Positions 23,118 to 34,099 of a DNA stretch of 64,000 nucleotides are shown here, piece by piece. Position 1 is the stretch's first letter, and each line of letters starts with the position of its first letter. The stretch is taken from the NCBI GenBank assembly GCA_964020975.1, contig OZ026622.1:90974462-91038461 (forward strand), in the 5' to 3' direction. The notes beneath the pieces were generated by a model. That model was not told the origin of the DNA. It did not search any database and worked only from the letters and a program-made list of their open reading frames with translations. Source of the stretch: Hermodice carunculata. Taxonomy: Eukaryota; Annelida; Polychaeta; Eunicida; Amphinomidae. A program made the position numbers and the translations under genes.

Positions 23118-23390
23118 GTACAGGCAAATTTCTCCAACATTTAATTTTAAAACTGTTGTCCGTAGAGAGATCAACCTTGGCATGATTGTACCGGCATACA
23201 TGAAGTCGAGTTTTTGTAAAGAGGATTGACGATGTGACCTGTAAAGGTCAAAGGTCAAGCTTATTTGAGCTCTGAATTTTATTATTGCTTTAAGCATATC
23301 TAATGAAGAATAAACAAAAGTTGTAGCATTTAATAGTAACAACTTTTAAAGGGCACAGATCTGCTTTGAAGCAAAACTACTTTGCTAGTC
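23118..23390 (-). repeat. Family B repeat, minus strand
   Basis: On the minus strand it reads 'atgctacaacttttgttta', 'ttcattagatatgc', then AGGTCA-rich text, 'ggtacaatcatgcc', 'aaatttgcctg' and the GAAA-rich tract. The matching words are at 61,031, 61,237 and 43,190-43,260. It includes AGGTCA-A-AGGTCA at 23,245-23,257. Confidence 0.65.
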
Positions 23391-24442
23391 TAATTTGAAT
23401 TCCTACGGAAAGTCTTCTCTGTCTTCTGTTTGTCTGATTTCTCGGCAGTGTGGTCATTTTGTCGCCTTATCCTGTTACCTTATTTTGTTGTATAACCATA
23501 CGTTGGACATCAAATTGACAGCGCTATCGATCTTAATTGTACAGCAAAGTTAGGAAGCTTGTGTTTGAGAGCAGTGTGCGTAAGAATATTAGTTTCCCTG
23601 TGAATGTACGTTAAATATATGTATAAAACCACATTTTAATGAAGATTGCCACGTGTATGTATAAAAACCTCGCCTTTGGTTTCTTATGTTCGTTATTTCG
23701 TATGAAAAATATAGTGTTTTAATTAGTCAAAGGTCTGGAGGAGGCCGATTTTGGCTGGTATAAATATTTAGAGAGGAATTCGTGTACTGCTGCGTGCTCT
23801 GTAACATGCTTGCAGCACTATGGATTAATATTGATGAAATGTGTCTGCATTGTGACTCGGTAAAATGCGAGCATTCAATAAAACTGTGAAGCTGCACAAG
23901 CATCAGACCAAGACTTCATCATTTTCTCTCTTTTCATCTCCATTAGATGCCTGGAATTCCCTTTCAACTACATTATGATCAATATTGTGGTTACATTCTG
24001 TGTATTTGCCCTGTACTTATTTTCCCCCAAAGAAGTAAATTTTCTAAATATGTATCGCGTGAAGATTAATTATGAATATCTTACATTGAGGTAACCGTGT
24101 GTTCATGGTCCAATAAATTCAAAGTTGTAGAGTAATAAGAAACCTGTTATCCTGTACAAGGCTTAGAAAAATATACGTGGAAATCTGTTTTCAACAGTAT
24201 ATACAAGACTAAGAGTACATGTCTGAAGAGATTTTTTCACAGTTATAATTACAGACGTTGTATTCTAGATACGTAATATTGGAGCGAAAGTCGATGCTAA
24301 GATTAAACTACGGTGAAAGAACATTATCTTCCGGGCTTTGTTTACATTTGACATATAGTCAATAAATTCTGCAATTTCTGTTGAAACCTTAAAACGATTA
24401 AATCCATCCTCAGCATTGCATAAAGTACACTCAATGCATGCA
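23391..24442. other. No gene seen
   Basis: AT-rich, no supported frame. 'caataaaactgtgaag' (about 23,877) contains AATAAA, but no coding sequence leads up to it. Confidence 0.35.
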
Positions 24443-24445
24443 TGC

Positions 24446-24503
<58 letters not shown>

Positions 24504-24509
24504 AGAGAT
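24443..24509. repeat. (GT)n(GA)n compound microsatellite
   Basis: GT units to 24,460 followed by GA units to 24,509. The Ser/Leu and Thr/His frames over it are artefacts. Confidence 0.95.
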
Positions 24510-24651
24510 ACACGGCAATTCGATTAAGAGATGCATAACACATTCTTCTTTGTTCGTCTGAAGTACCATATATGCTTATTTATTAGTACAGATTGTAATA
24601 CTGATTAAGGAGTTTGTAAATTCAAGAAATATTGATAAACTGCTGTCTTGT

Positions 24652-25091
24652 ACATAAGTAGCGCTATGAGAAGCACCCACAACCCAATGGATGAAGTAAT
24701 GAAAGGTAAATTATCCACTTTTTTGCAAATTTATTTAAAAACTGTAAGGTATGTAAAAACTGGTTTCCAGTCAAACATTAAAAGATGACTTTTCACATGA
24801 TTACACGCCTTCAAGTACTCTCTGCAAAAATACAAAGTAACTTCCATTTAGCTAGGAAAACCTTTTGCACATAAGTAACGCTATGATAAGCACCCACAAC
24901 CCAATCGATGAAGTAATTGATGGTAAATTATCTACTTTTTGGCAATTTTATTTAAAAACTGTAAAGCATGTAAAAACTGGTTTTAAGTCAAATATTAAAA
25001 GATGACTTTTCACATGATTACACGCCTTCAAGTACTCTCTGCAAAAATACGTAGATAAACTTCCATTTAGTTATGAAAACTGTTTGCATCT
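24652..25091 (+). repeat. Tandem duplication, 217 bp unit, two copies
   Basis: Unit 1 runs 24,652-24,868 and unit 2 runs 24,869-25,091. Both contain 'agcacccacaacccaat', 'tttatttaaaaactgtaa' and 'cacatgattacacgccttca' in the same order, with differences of a few percent. No coding frame. Confidence 0.9.
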
Positions 25092-27104
25092 GGGCAGTTG
25101 TTTCTCTTACAGGTGCTGTGAACATTGATCATATTAAGTATGTTGGTGTAGGTTCCCTGGTGACAAACGGTATAACTATTTGATCTTGCAACATGTAAGA
25201 AACTGCTAGTATTGGACAGCAACTACTAATTGATATGAATATTATTTTTGGATCACAAAGTTGTCGCCCTGCCCACTAACAATGGGCTCATGCCACCTTG
25301 GTAATATAAAGAACCCGGAATACACCGTTGTCGCTCGAGATCTACAGACTAATTCACAAAAATATATTGTGCAACAAATCAGTAACACAAATATACTTTA
25401 AAGGTTTTTCCAATATTAGCACCTTTTATAGAGAAAGACTTCAAGGGTTGTACCCACTTAAGCAAAAAAGATAATCTTCATTTGCTTCGGATTATTGTGC
25501 ATAGAGGTCAGATATAAACCAATCTATAGTGTTTAATTCGGAGCTTGTTTCTGAACAGCCATATCGACGTCATACTGATAATATGACAAGTTACCTGAAA
25601 CAACGATACAATATTCATTTTTATGAGAGATGACGAAGCTGGGAGATGCCTTTCTCTGATTGAGACACCACTGCATTTGTAAATGTTTTGTTTCCTTTGG
25701 GCAGTTGACAGATCACAAATTTTGGTATATATTTAGCAGCATGAATTTAGTAGGTGGACCTGTGTGAATGGGCGATAAAGTGGGGGCTAAGAGGTTTCAC
25801 TATGCACTTGTTGACTTATTTATACTGTGAAAAACACAAAACTGCATGTTTCCGAAGAAGCAGGAAAACAATAAACAATCTAAGAAACATCATTCATATT
25901 TACATGCAATATTTTGGACAACGTGTGGAATTTGATTTTAATTAAAATGCTTTTTGGTTTTTGTACATCAAAAATAGCGCCACTGGAACTACAAGATATT
26001 TTAAATATCTCAAACCCTTGAATCTGGAATATCTTTTTTTTATAATCATGAAAAGTAATAAGAGTACCTGAAAGAATATAAAGAGCTTAAATAAGATAAT
26101 TTTTGTCCCTTTTTAGCAAATTCAGATTATAAATGTGGACAGCCATATCCTGAAAACAAATGCATAAAATACACAAAACCATATACCTACTCCATCTAAA
26201 GCATTTTCTCCTCTTTCATGATATTTGCCAGTATTTTCAGACACATTGGGGAAGATTGAAAAAATACCCAATTTCACCTTTTATTAACCTTGACTAAATT
26301 GGCAATTTAACAATGCGACTGTGACTATTTAATTCACTGGAATCAATATACGCACTACATAAGTTTAGGCAGCCGCATTAGCATATCAGTACATCAGTGT
26401 CCAATAAACTCAACATACCAAACGAACTGTTTTGTCCCATACTACACAAACCCGTCCCGACGGATTCCAGGGTCACAGATGAAAACATGTTTTGCAGACC
26501 ACATATTATCTTTTGCACATTTATAAGCCGTATGTTGCTGTGGGTGCCATTTTTGACAATCCTGTTGCGAATTTAGGACCACCTAAACATGTCCAGTATA
26601 CATGTTCATTAAAAAATAAATCAACATGTAAGATATCATTTAAATCAATATCCGCAGCCGATCTGTTTCATTACATCTAATTTAGTTCTTGGTGCAACAT
26701 GGTCGTTAAATATTTCAAAAGAACGTGTCAGGAATTATGATGTATGTTGAATTAAACAGAGTATTTTAATTGACCAAAAAACTGGCCCCACTTACCATAA
26801 TTGTTACTTTTACAGCAATGTTCTTTACTGAAGATCAGATTTTACCGAGAAGATGACAAAATTATTCTTATGTCATATGCACAGTCTCACAAAATGATGT
26901 ATTGCCCAAATTAGGATGACGGTGTCAAGCACATGGTAACTCGTGTAGCGCTGACAGGGACCTGCATGCTGCATAAAGCTATTGGCTTGTTTGCAAAGTT
27001 AGAACACTGTGTGTCCCTTCAAATGCAATTCGTCCCCTCCTGTAACAAGCGGAATACCTTTCTCGCGCAAGTTCTTAGGTTAACCTGACAAATGCCTTGA
27101 ATAA
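25092..27104. other. No gene seen; likely 3' flank of the minus-strand gene
   Basis: AT-rich, no supported frame. It should hold the 3' UTR of the gene ending at 27,105, but no poly(A) signal could be assigned with confidence. Confidence 0.35.
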
Positions 27105-27397
27105 TCAAAGCGTAAAACTACCCCATCCATCGGCTGTCCCAGGAAACTCTTTATCAGTCGCGCTGTCCTCGGTCCCGCTTGGAGGAAGTTCCACAAAGGA
27201 ACCAACATAATCATCATTATTATTCTTCAAATTACCGTCGGATACAGATTGCCAGGAGACGGTCTTAAAAGTAGTTGTTTGTAAAGTTTCCTCTGGTTGT
27301 ACTGGTGGCACAATACAGGGAATTTCTTTTATTCCGAGATCGCGGTCAGGCACGGGTCCACTCTGCCACAAACCAATAGCCTCTCCAGAATCCGACC
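27105..27397 (-). CDS. Host gene of unknown function, last coding exon
   Basis: The minus strand shows a good acceptor, ATTATTTCAG|GGTCGG, with the exon starting at 27,397. The frame runs from there to TGA at 27,107-27,105. It starts in phase 1 (two bases complete a codon begun upstream) and joins in frame to the 43 bp exon at 29,936-29,894, giving ...PGTKGSDSGEAIGLW.... The encoded tail is about 97 residues, acidic and Ser/Thr/Pro-rich. It contains IPCIVPPVQPEETLQ, VSWQSVSDGN, VGSFVELPPSGTEDSATDKE and ends TADGWGSFTL. There is no membrane segment or folded domain. It resembles a disordered C-terminus or cytoplasmic tail, and I do not recognise the family. Matching phases across two independent splice sites make this the best host-gene call here. 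Confidence 0.65.
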
Positions 27398-27479
27398 CTG
27401 AAATAATAGTACATAAGGAGGTGACGAAGATGGTCATTAATCATTGATATATGTTATGTGTGGTGTGGTTGGAAATTAA

Positions 27480-28450
27480 AAGAGAGGACTGTGACAGCTC
27501 TAAGCTCAGAGGGCCCTGGGTGCATACCCTCAAATGGTTCCTGTGCCCATTTGGAATAATATCAAGATCACCATTCTTTAAAACCATCGTCTCTGTTTGC
27601 AGCATCTAAGTCCTCCCTAACACACTTCTGTAGTAATCATTATTGACATAGAAAGTGACAGGATACACTGCTATAACGATAAACACCAATATCTCAGATT
27701 AACCTTTTAGGTCACTCAAGGTCAAATTAATAACGCCAAATGAAGGGCATAGGTACTTTTTATATTAGCATTCAGAGTAACCACGGGCCTACAATCCACC
27801 AGTAGTACCGAAATATAAGCCAACAGGTCAGTTTGACCTTTCAAGGTAACCCAAGAATCAAAATTGGCACGAAATGACCGCAAATATACTTTGGTATTAG
27901 TGTTTAATAGTAACCTTGAGGGACATACCAGGAACACCGTGTAGGGTACAAATCCAGTGGAGGTGTACTGCAGGTACAATTTTCAATGTGACCTGAAATC
28001 AACTCTCAGAGGTCCAAAAATCCACGAAGCGTAACCATTAGAAACAAACGTGGTAGATATTCACCCTATGTCGATGAACCACAAAGACTGAACACGATCT
28101 AGCTGATGATTTTATTGAGAAGTAAAAAACTAAAAAGGTGCAGGCTTATCCTACAAATTTAGATGACTGACACGACAGCTGAGCTAAAAGTTTCTAACAT
28201 TTTAAACAGCTGCCACACCGGTACGAACTTACAATCACTGATTGCTATTTCTTTACAATGTACCCATTGAAATTTCGTGATGAGAACTGTGACAGTCCTG
28301 TGCTCTCTGGTACTTACACCAAGGTCACCCATGTGCAATCTCAACTTGGCCCTGAAACAGGCCAATCACCATGTACAATTTCTTCGGGCAAGCTCAAAAC
28401 AGGCCTTTTGAAATAACCTACCTCGAAATTCACAAGTTACCCTGTGCCCT
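27480..28450 (+). repeat. Unclassified dispersed repeat with AGGTCA-type words
   Basis: 'ggactgtgacag.tct' occurs at about 27,486 and, diverged, at about 28,286, with a reverse-complement match at about 50,246-50,272. 'aaggtca' or 'tgacctt' words recur (about 27,716, 27,834, 28,321). Borders are uncertain. It may be a relative of family A. Confidence 0.4.
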
Positions 28451-29109
28451 TGATGATTGCGTCGGGGTCACCTTTTTTCACATGCAACCGAACCCTTGCA
28501 GGATCATCATCATGCCTAACATCAAAGTACTCTAATGGTGCTTATTTAACCTCCGTACCCCTTAATTCACGAATATTACCATGTGAACTTAATTTCAAAG
28601 CAATTGGCGGCATGCCTTCAACAAAGATACCTATTTATGATTTTTCTATAAAAAATAAATATTTGCTTAAAAAAATTTTTTTTCAATAAAGGGTAGGTGA
28701 GGGAGGTCATAAGCACTATGGTGATCTACCACCCTGTCTCATGATTTTTTTGCTGCAGTTCAACAGTCAACTACCGAATCAATGCAATTTATCGGTAAGA
28801 ATCTATGGTCTACCTTTGTATATTGTTTTGTGCTCTTGCTCTTAAATATAACTTACTCTATGGACCAGTGTGTCTTGGCTGTAGCACTATCTACACCTGT
28901 ACGTCTTGGAAACGCCTCGAGTAGCTACTTATAAGTACCCCCCCCCCCCCCCGTCTAATCATGTTCCACGGCTGACTCTGGCCTTTTGACGTATTAATGA
29001 GGCGCCCCCCAAAAAACAACAGTGAAATCCTGCGGAAGGGCGACAGACCATTAAATGAACTCAACCAAAAAAGAAGATTTTCTTCAACCGCATCTAGCTG
29101 TGGGTCTTC

Positions 29110-29640
29110 AAAACTTGCAAAGATTAAAATGCTACTACTTTTGTCTGTGGTTTGTTGGATACCCCTTCGGGAAATACTTATGAATCAATTTGAAATGGTA
29201 CCTCTACGGATAGTAGCCTGCAGCACAAACTTATGAATCAAAATTGGAATGGCCGCTCTAGCTATAATAGTTTTGAGCACATTTAACATTGAAACCCTTC
29301 AGGAGTCGCTAATCTACAACAATTTAAATTATATAGCATTATTTTATAGTTCATTTGATGCGCCTGTGGCGCAAACCTCCAAATTGAAATTCTTATGGCA
29401 CCTCTAACTGCAACAGTATTAAAGATAGTCAACATTTACACTTTTCAAGTGTCCCTAATCTGTATGAATTAAAATTCTACAACTGTTGTTTGTGATTCAT
29501 TGGATACGCCATGAATTGAAGTTGGAATGGCTCCTCTACCTTTAATAGTATTGAAGATATTTAACATTTAAACATTGTAAGCGCCCCTCATTAACATCAA
29601 TTCAATTTCCACAACTTTCGTTTGTGGTTCATTGGCGTGC
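29110..29640 (+). repeat. Family B tandem monomers, about 150 bp unit, about 3.5 copies
   Basis: Each monomer has, in order, 'acaac.tt.gtttgtg.ttcattggat', 'gttggaatgg', 'cctctac..taatagta', 'ttgaagatatttaacattt' and 'cc..taat..gcat'. The copies start near 29,130, 29,320, 29,470 and 29,610. The same unit occurs at 60.94-62.2 kb. Confidence 0.65.
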
Positions 29641-29654
29641 AGTTTTAACCCATT

Positions 29655-29657
<3 letters not shown>

Positions 29658-29716
<59 letters not shown>
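29658..29716. repeat. (AT)n microsatellite
   Basis: Uninterrupted AT dinucleotides, about 29 units, inside the intron of the minus-strand gene. Confidence 0.95.
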
Positions 29717-29718
<2 letters not shown>

Positions 29719-29893
29719 TATTAGCAAACAGAGGGTTCAGTGCTGCAAGAGTTTTCTAAAAGTATGGAATGTCATTGAATACTTGTTTTATTGTTGTCTC
29801 ATTGTTTATATTAAAGTTTTTACATAACGAAGTACATTAGTCTGTGTGCGACATCAGACAGTCCCAAATGTACAACTTATATGTCAATCTTAC

Positions 29894-29936
29894 CTTTCGT
29901 GCCTGGTTGACTGGACTTCACAGGATGACTCTGCTC
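29894..29936 (-). CDS. Host gene of unknown function, 43 bp internal exon
   Basis: On the minus strand, TTTTTTATTCAG|GAGCAG marks the acceptor and CGAAAG|GTAAGA the donor. Both are near consensus. The exon reads EQSHPVKSSQPGTK plus one base, starting in phase 0 and ending in phase 1. That is exactly the phase needed by the exon beginning at 27,397. A Ser/Gln/Pro-rich linker fits the disordered tail that follows. Upstream exons should lie above 29,940 on this strand. I could not identify one confidently; a weak 21-base candidate near 30,230-30,255 was set aside. Confidence 0.6.
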
Positions 29937-31624
29937 CTGAATAAAAAACAGTCAAACAATAATGAGTACGGGTAATCAGTATGCCGGTGAGGCACGCAAA
30001 GTTTGAAAATTGGAAATTAATTGTGGTTGCAAGCGTTAGTACAGGAAATTACTGGAATGATGGGAAAAACGGTTTCCTCTGCGAAAACGGATGTCGTATG
30101 GGCCATATAATAAGTTCGGCATACCAATTCATGGGAGGCTTATACAGGCGGCGTGTTAAATGTTTTAATCATTTCTGAGAAGTTTCTCTCTGTGTAGGGC
30201 TTACATCCGTCGTAACTAATATCACTTACATTAATTTTCATTCGAATGTTCTGAAGGGCGCGGCACAAACTTTGTCATGTTATATCTTTTTATGAGACAC
30301 TAAACATGTAAAGAGCACATCCACTGAAACAACACAGTTCCTTTTATAATTAGATGTTTTAGATGGCACTCAAGTCACTGTCTGATGGCATCTATAAGAC
30401 TTAATTGAGAATGGCATGCTCCTGGGTGATTCTGAGTCGTTGATTTGATCAACTGAACACTGAATGGTAAATACTTGCGTCTGCAATGGAACTACCTGCA
30501 ATCGTATAGACAAAAGCTTGTTTCAATGAAGCATGCAAATAACTTGCTAAATTGTCTCCTGACATACCGCCCATAAAGACATGGCTGGATGTATATGGGT
30601 CCAGGCATGAGCAGATTTATCCTTGCTGACTCATCGTATTTTTTTCATGCAGAACGATAAATGCACCTAAATTGCATTACCGGTAATCTTAAAAACACAT
30701 GGTTCTAACGGGATTCTGATGTGTTCTCCTCACAAAAGATCATGGCAACCAGGTAAGTTCAAGCTTGTAAGGGCACCATATGAAACAATACAATCGTCTA
30801 TGTTCCCAATCTTTATGTGTTTACATGAAGAAAACACTCTTAGCGTAAGCGTAAAAGAAATACCGAAAATTATCTAGCAGAAGTGGTAGTAGCAGTAGTT
30901 GTGCGTGCACTTTATCTTGCACCTGCCCACATCAGCATGAGGTCCCGAGGTACACTACTATGGGTCTGTGTGCCGACGATCGAAGGAGCAAAATGATATT
31001 GTCATATATTCTGGTATATGTGTTAGTCTTATTTTCGTGTTACTTTATTTCAATGTCACTGTGTATGCATAAAGCATTGTTATATGTTGATAAATAAAAA
31101 CATGCAAGTTAGTCTGTTGCATAAAATATACAGTGGCTGCAGATTTAAGTTGCAGTAAAAGCACATTTGGCTATGAGAGAGTTAAATGCCAAGTATCCGC
31201 GTGGCAGGAAGTGGTTGAGCCATTGCCGCTCTCACTTTTATATATAAATATACATGCATATAGTTATGTCTTGGGTGGTTTGTGGACAGAATCGAAATGA
31301 TCAGACCGTCTTGTGGACAGTTGTTTGGTTTATCGGCAGTTGAAAAATGCCCATAAGCCATGTTTGCCTTAAATTCAATGCACTACGTAGGAGGTTTCAG
31401 AAACATACAAATTAGCAAATCTGCCCAGACATTATGGGAAGCTATAAATGCCCTGAAATTGTGATAAGCTATACTTGGTATATACTGCCCATGGTCCGGT
31501 TTGAGGTTTATAATTGACCCGCAGACATTGGACATGACCCACAAACCGGCTGTAGGACCTATTCCATTGTATATTTTTGTGGGCAGAGTATAATTGCCCA
31601 TAAACCACCCAAGACATGTGTGTG
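29937..31624. other. Likely intronic or intergenic; no exon confirmed
   Basis: Expected to contain further introns or exons of the minus-strand gene, but no frame with good borders was found. A TATATAAAAG word on the minus strand (about 31,241-31,232) is noted without further support. Confidence 0.3.
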
Positions 31625-31735
<111 letters not shown>

Positions 31736-31990
31736 TCGTACGCCAACGTTACACATAACGCCATCAAGAAATTAAAGGCATCATGGAGTCAAAAGTCAAA
31801 AGAATAAAAAAAGAGACAGTTGATTCCAACAGTCTTTAGCATCGGACATGCGGTGTTAACTTCCAAGACCTCAACAAAATAAAAGTAGCTGTGAAAAAAC
31901 GAACCGCAAGCCACTATATATTACAATGTTCAGAGTTCATGGATGGAGTCAACAATTTCCTGTTGAGTCAAGTGAAAAGTACGATAAATT

Positions 31991-32141
31991 TATGTCGACC
32001 TGTATGGGATTCGAACCCACTGCCTTCGGCACACTCGCCTAGCCAAATGTAAAGTCCAACATGCTGACCTCTTAGCCATCGGGACAACCCCTAAAAAGGT
32101 TGACCAAGGACCCAGGGTGATGTTATAGCAGGTGTGGCTTG
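31991..32141 (-). repeat. tRNA-derived SINE, copy 1
   Basis: On the minus strand the head contains an A box, TGGCTAAGAGGTC (about 32,078-32,066), and a B box, GGGTTCGAATCCC (32,018-32,006), spaced as in a tRNA with a long variable arm. The 'tRNA-unrelated' part 'aaggttgaccaagg...gttatagcaggtgtggct' lies next to the A-box end. The acceptor-stem bases do not pair, so this is a SINE or tRNA relic, not a functional tRNA gene. No clear poly(A) tail is seen. Confidence 0.75.
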
Positions 32142-32152
32142 TACATTGACAC

Positions 32153-32293
32153 TGTATGGGATTCGAACCCACTACCTTCGGCACACTCGCCTAGCCAAAT
32201 GTACAGTCCAACACGCTGACCTCTAGGCCATCGGGACAACCCCTAAAAAGGTTGACTAAGGACCCAGGGTGATGTTATAGCAGGTGTGGCTTG
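32153..32293 (-). repeat. tRNA-derived SINE, copy 2 in tandem
   Basis: Same B box at 32,170-32,158, exactly 152 bp after the first, and almost the same sequence throughout (a few substitutions, for example in the A-box region). The two units form a head-to-tail dimer joined by about 12 bases. Confidence 0.75.
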
Positions 32294-32459
32294 ACAATTG
32301 TCCATATCTAGCCTGGCCTAGTTCACGAATGAGTAAAGCTGTACATTAAATGTGGTAATCAGGCTTGGTGAGAGACTTAGAACTAAGTCTATGAAGACTG
32401 AAATTTAGATCATGAGTATAGAATTAGTTTTTGCCTAAATTATACTTACACAGCATGAC

Positions 32460-33380
32460 ATTTAATGAGTTACACGCAGACGCACAGCTTCATTCCAGGG
32501 CCAAGACACCATGTACGTGTACAAGACAATTTATGCCATTCAGTACTTTGTGGAAGAATTTCACAAACCTTTTGTGAAGTTGAATATCAATAGTAAGATC
32601 ATCGCATATAAGATTAATTAAACTGTTATGAATTTCTTTAACAAACCGTACTGCTTTTGGCCATTCTGTATAGAAATTGTTTACGTCTTTGCGAGAAAAG
32701 TCTATGAGTTGGCAACCATATGAACGCATGCAGTACACCTTAAATCACTTATACCTTGTTTCAGGGAATACCTACCAAACTGGGCCATGAGCATGGTTAA
32801 CTTCAGTTTGAAATTTTCGTACAGAATTTTTGATATCATTACCATCAAGATTGGAACCAACTATGTAACCAATATGTTCAAATTAATTCATCATATCTAT
32901 TGGCTTACTATCGAGATGTAGCCTAGGGCACTCTTTAGAGGCGCCAATGAACATGTGTTTAGTCTTCTCGGGATTAAATTTAACATGGTAATCAATCCCA
33001 TACATATGTCTAACATTTGTGACATACTGGACAGGGTAGGAGCAAGCAAGATGACATCATCGGCATAGGCCCAGGTACCTGAGAATATATCACCAATATG
33101 ACAACCAAAACCTGATCTTTTTAGACATACAAGAAGTTCGTCCAAGTATATGCTAAACACAAGAGGAGAAAATACTCCACCTTGCTTTATCCCATTACTA
33201 CACTTGAAAGGCATGGAAACAGCATTTCCCCAAACAACAGTGATATTTTGGTTGACATGCATATTCACAAGCAATCTAACTGTAATAGAACAGATACCTC
33301 GCCTCAGTAGTAAAGAAAAAAGTTTGACATATTCCACCCTGTCAAATGCTTCCGAAGCGTCCAGGAACACCATATATACA
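32460..33380 (-). mobile_element. LINE c: 5'-truncated non-LTR retrotransposon with RT core
   Basis: Minus-strand frame 33,373-32,897 gives the RT palm: FLDASEAFDRV at the start, then GIKQGGVFSPLVFSIYLDEL, then the intact catalytic box WAYADDVILL (YADD about 33,067-33,056). After a frame change the C-terminal region reads YGCQLIDFSRKDVNNFYTEW and LICDDLTIDIQLHKRFVKF (32,738-32,490). The N-terminal half and endonuclease are missing. The GIKQGGVFSP wording differs from LINEs a, b, e and f and is closer to LINE d. The clade is uncertain. Confidence 0.85.
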
Positions 33381-33689
33381 GTAGACCCTTGTTGTGGTAA
33401 TAATTAGCACACTCAGTTACTCAGTTTTGATTGGTCAGGAAAGAAGCTACCTGATGGGTTCCGTAAGAGAAAGGCAATCACATTGGGGATAGGAATAAGC
33501 TTTCAGGGCAGTCCTCAATAAATAGGACCGGGGCTGCAGGTCAGGGTCAGACATCCAAATTTGTTTGGCCCATGCACATGGTTACTAAGGTGTTGGGTAT
33601 ATGTAAAATTACCGGTAGTGTTCCTGCTGTCACCTGGCATTTAACAAGTGAGTATTGGTTAGTTGAGAGCTTGTGCATCTTCTAAAATA

Positions 33690-34020
33690 TTTTGTAGTTT
33701 GTGGATCTTGTATGATTCAGCATTTGAATAATATAGGCTTCTCAATAAGCCATTTTGGAACTCTTGTATGCTTCAATATATTTTGTAATTCGTGTATCCG
33801 TGTATGATTCAGCACTAGATAATGTAGGCTTCCAAATAAGCCCTTTCGGAACTCCTGTATGCACCAGTATATTTTGTATTTGGTGTTTCTGTGTACGATC
33901 CACCGTTTGAATACTGTAGGCTTCTTAATAAGCGATTTTTGAGCTCTAATGCACTTATATATTTTGTATTGGTGGATCTTGTGGGATTCACAATTTGAAT
34001 AATGTAAGTTTGAAGTAGCC
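33690..34020 (+). repeat. Tandem repeat, about 92 bp unit, about 3.5 copies
   Basis: 'taggcttc..aataagcc' recurs at about 33,734, 33,825 and 33,917. Each copy is preceded by 'tatattttgta.t..gtg.atc' and a 'gattcagca' word. Copies are moderately diverged. The frames on the minus strand here (33,717-34,153) repeat the same residues because of this array. Confidence 0.8.
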
Positions 34021-34099
34021 ATTTTTTCGGGGGGGGGGTCACAAGGAGACCCGAGAATAGTATATTTTTCGGAGTTTTGTTAGCTGTCCAGTGAGGTGT

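Larger units (their letters stand above)
27398..29893 (-). other. Intron of the minus-strand host gene
   Basis: The donor GTAAGA (29,893 downward) and acceptor TTTCAG (27,398) define a 2,496 bp intron. It contains AGGTCA-bearing repeat DNA (27,480-28,450), a poly-C run (about 28,938), family B monomers (29,110-29,640) and an (AT)n run (29,658-29,716). Confidence 0.55.

Noticed and set aside
22409-23342. Frames of 81-136 residues on both strands
   Set aside because: Most residues come from TTTC/GAAA tracts, and the rest lies in family B repeat DNA.
30226-30260. 21-base micro-exon on the minus strand (CAG...GTAAGT)
   Set aside because: The polypyrimidine tract is weak and such short matches are common by chance.
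31990-32184. 64-residue minus-strand frame over the SINE
   Set aside because: It arises from the tandem tRNA-derived units.
31991-32293. Functional tRNA genes
   Set aside because: A and B boxes are present, but the acceptor stem does not pair and the units are fused to non-tRNA sequence.
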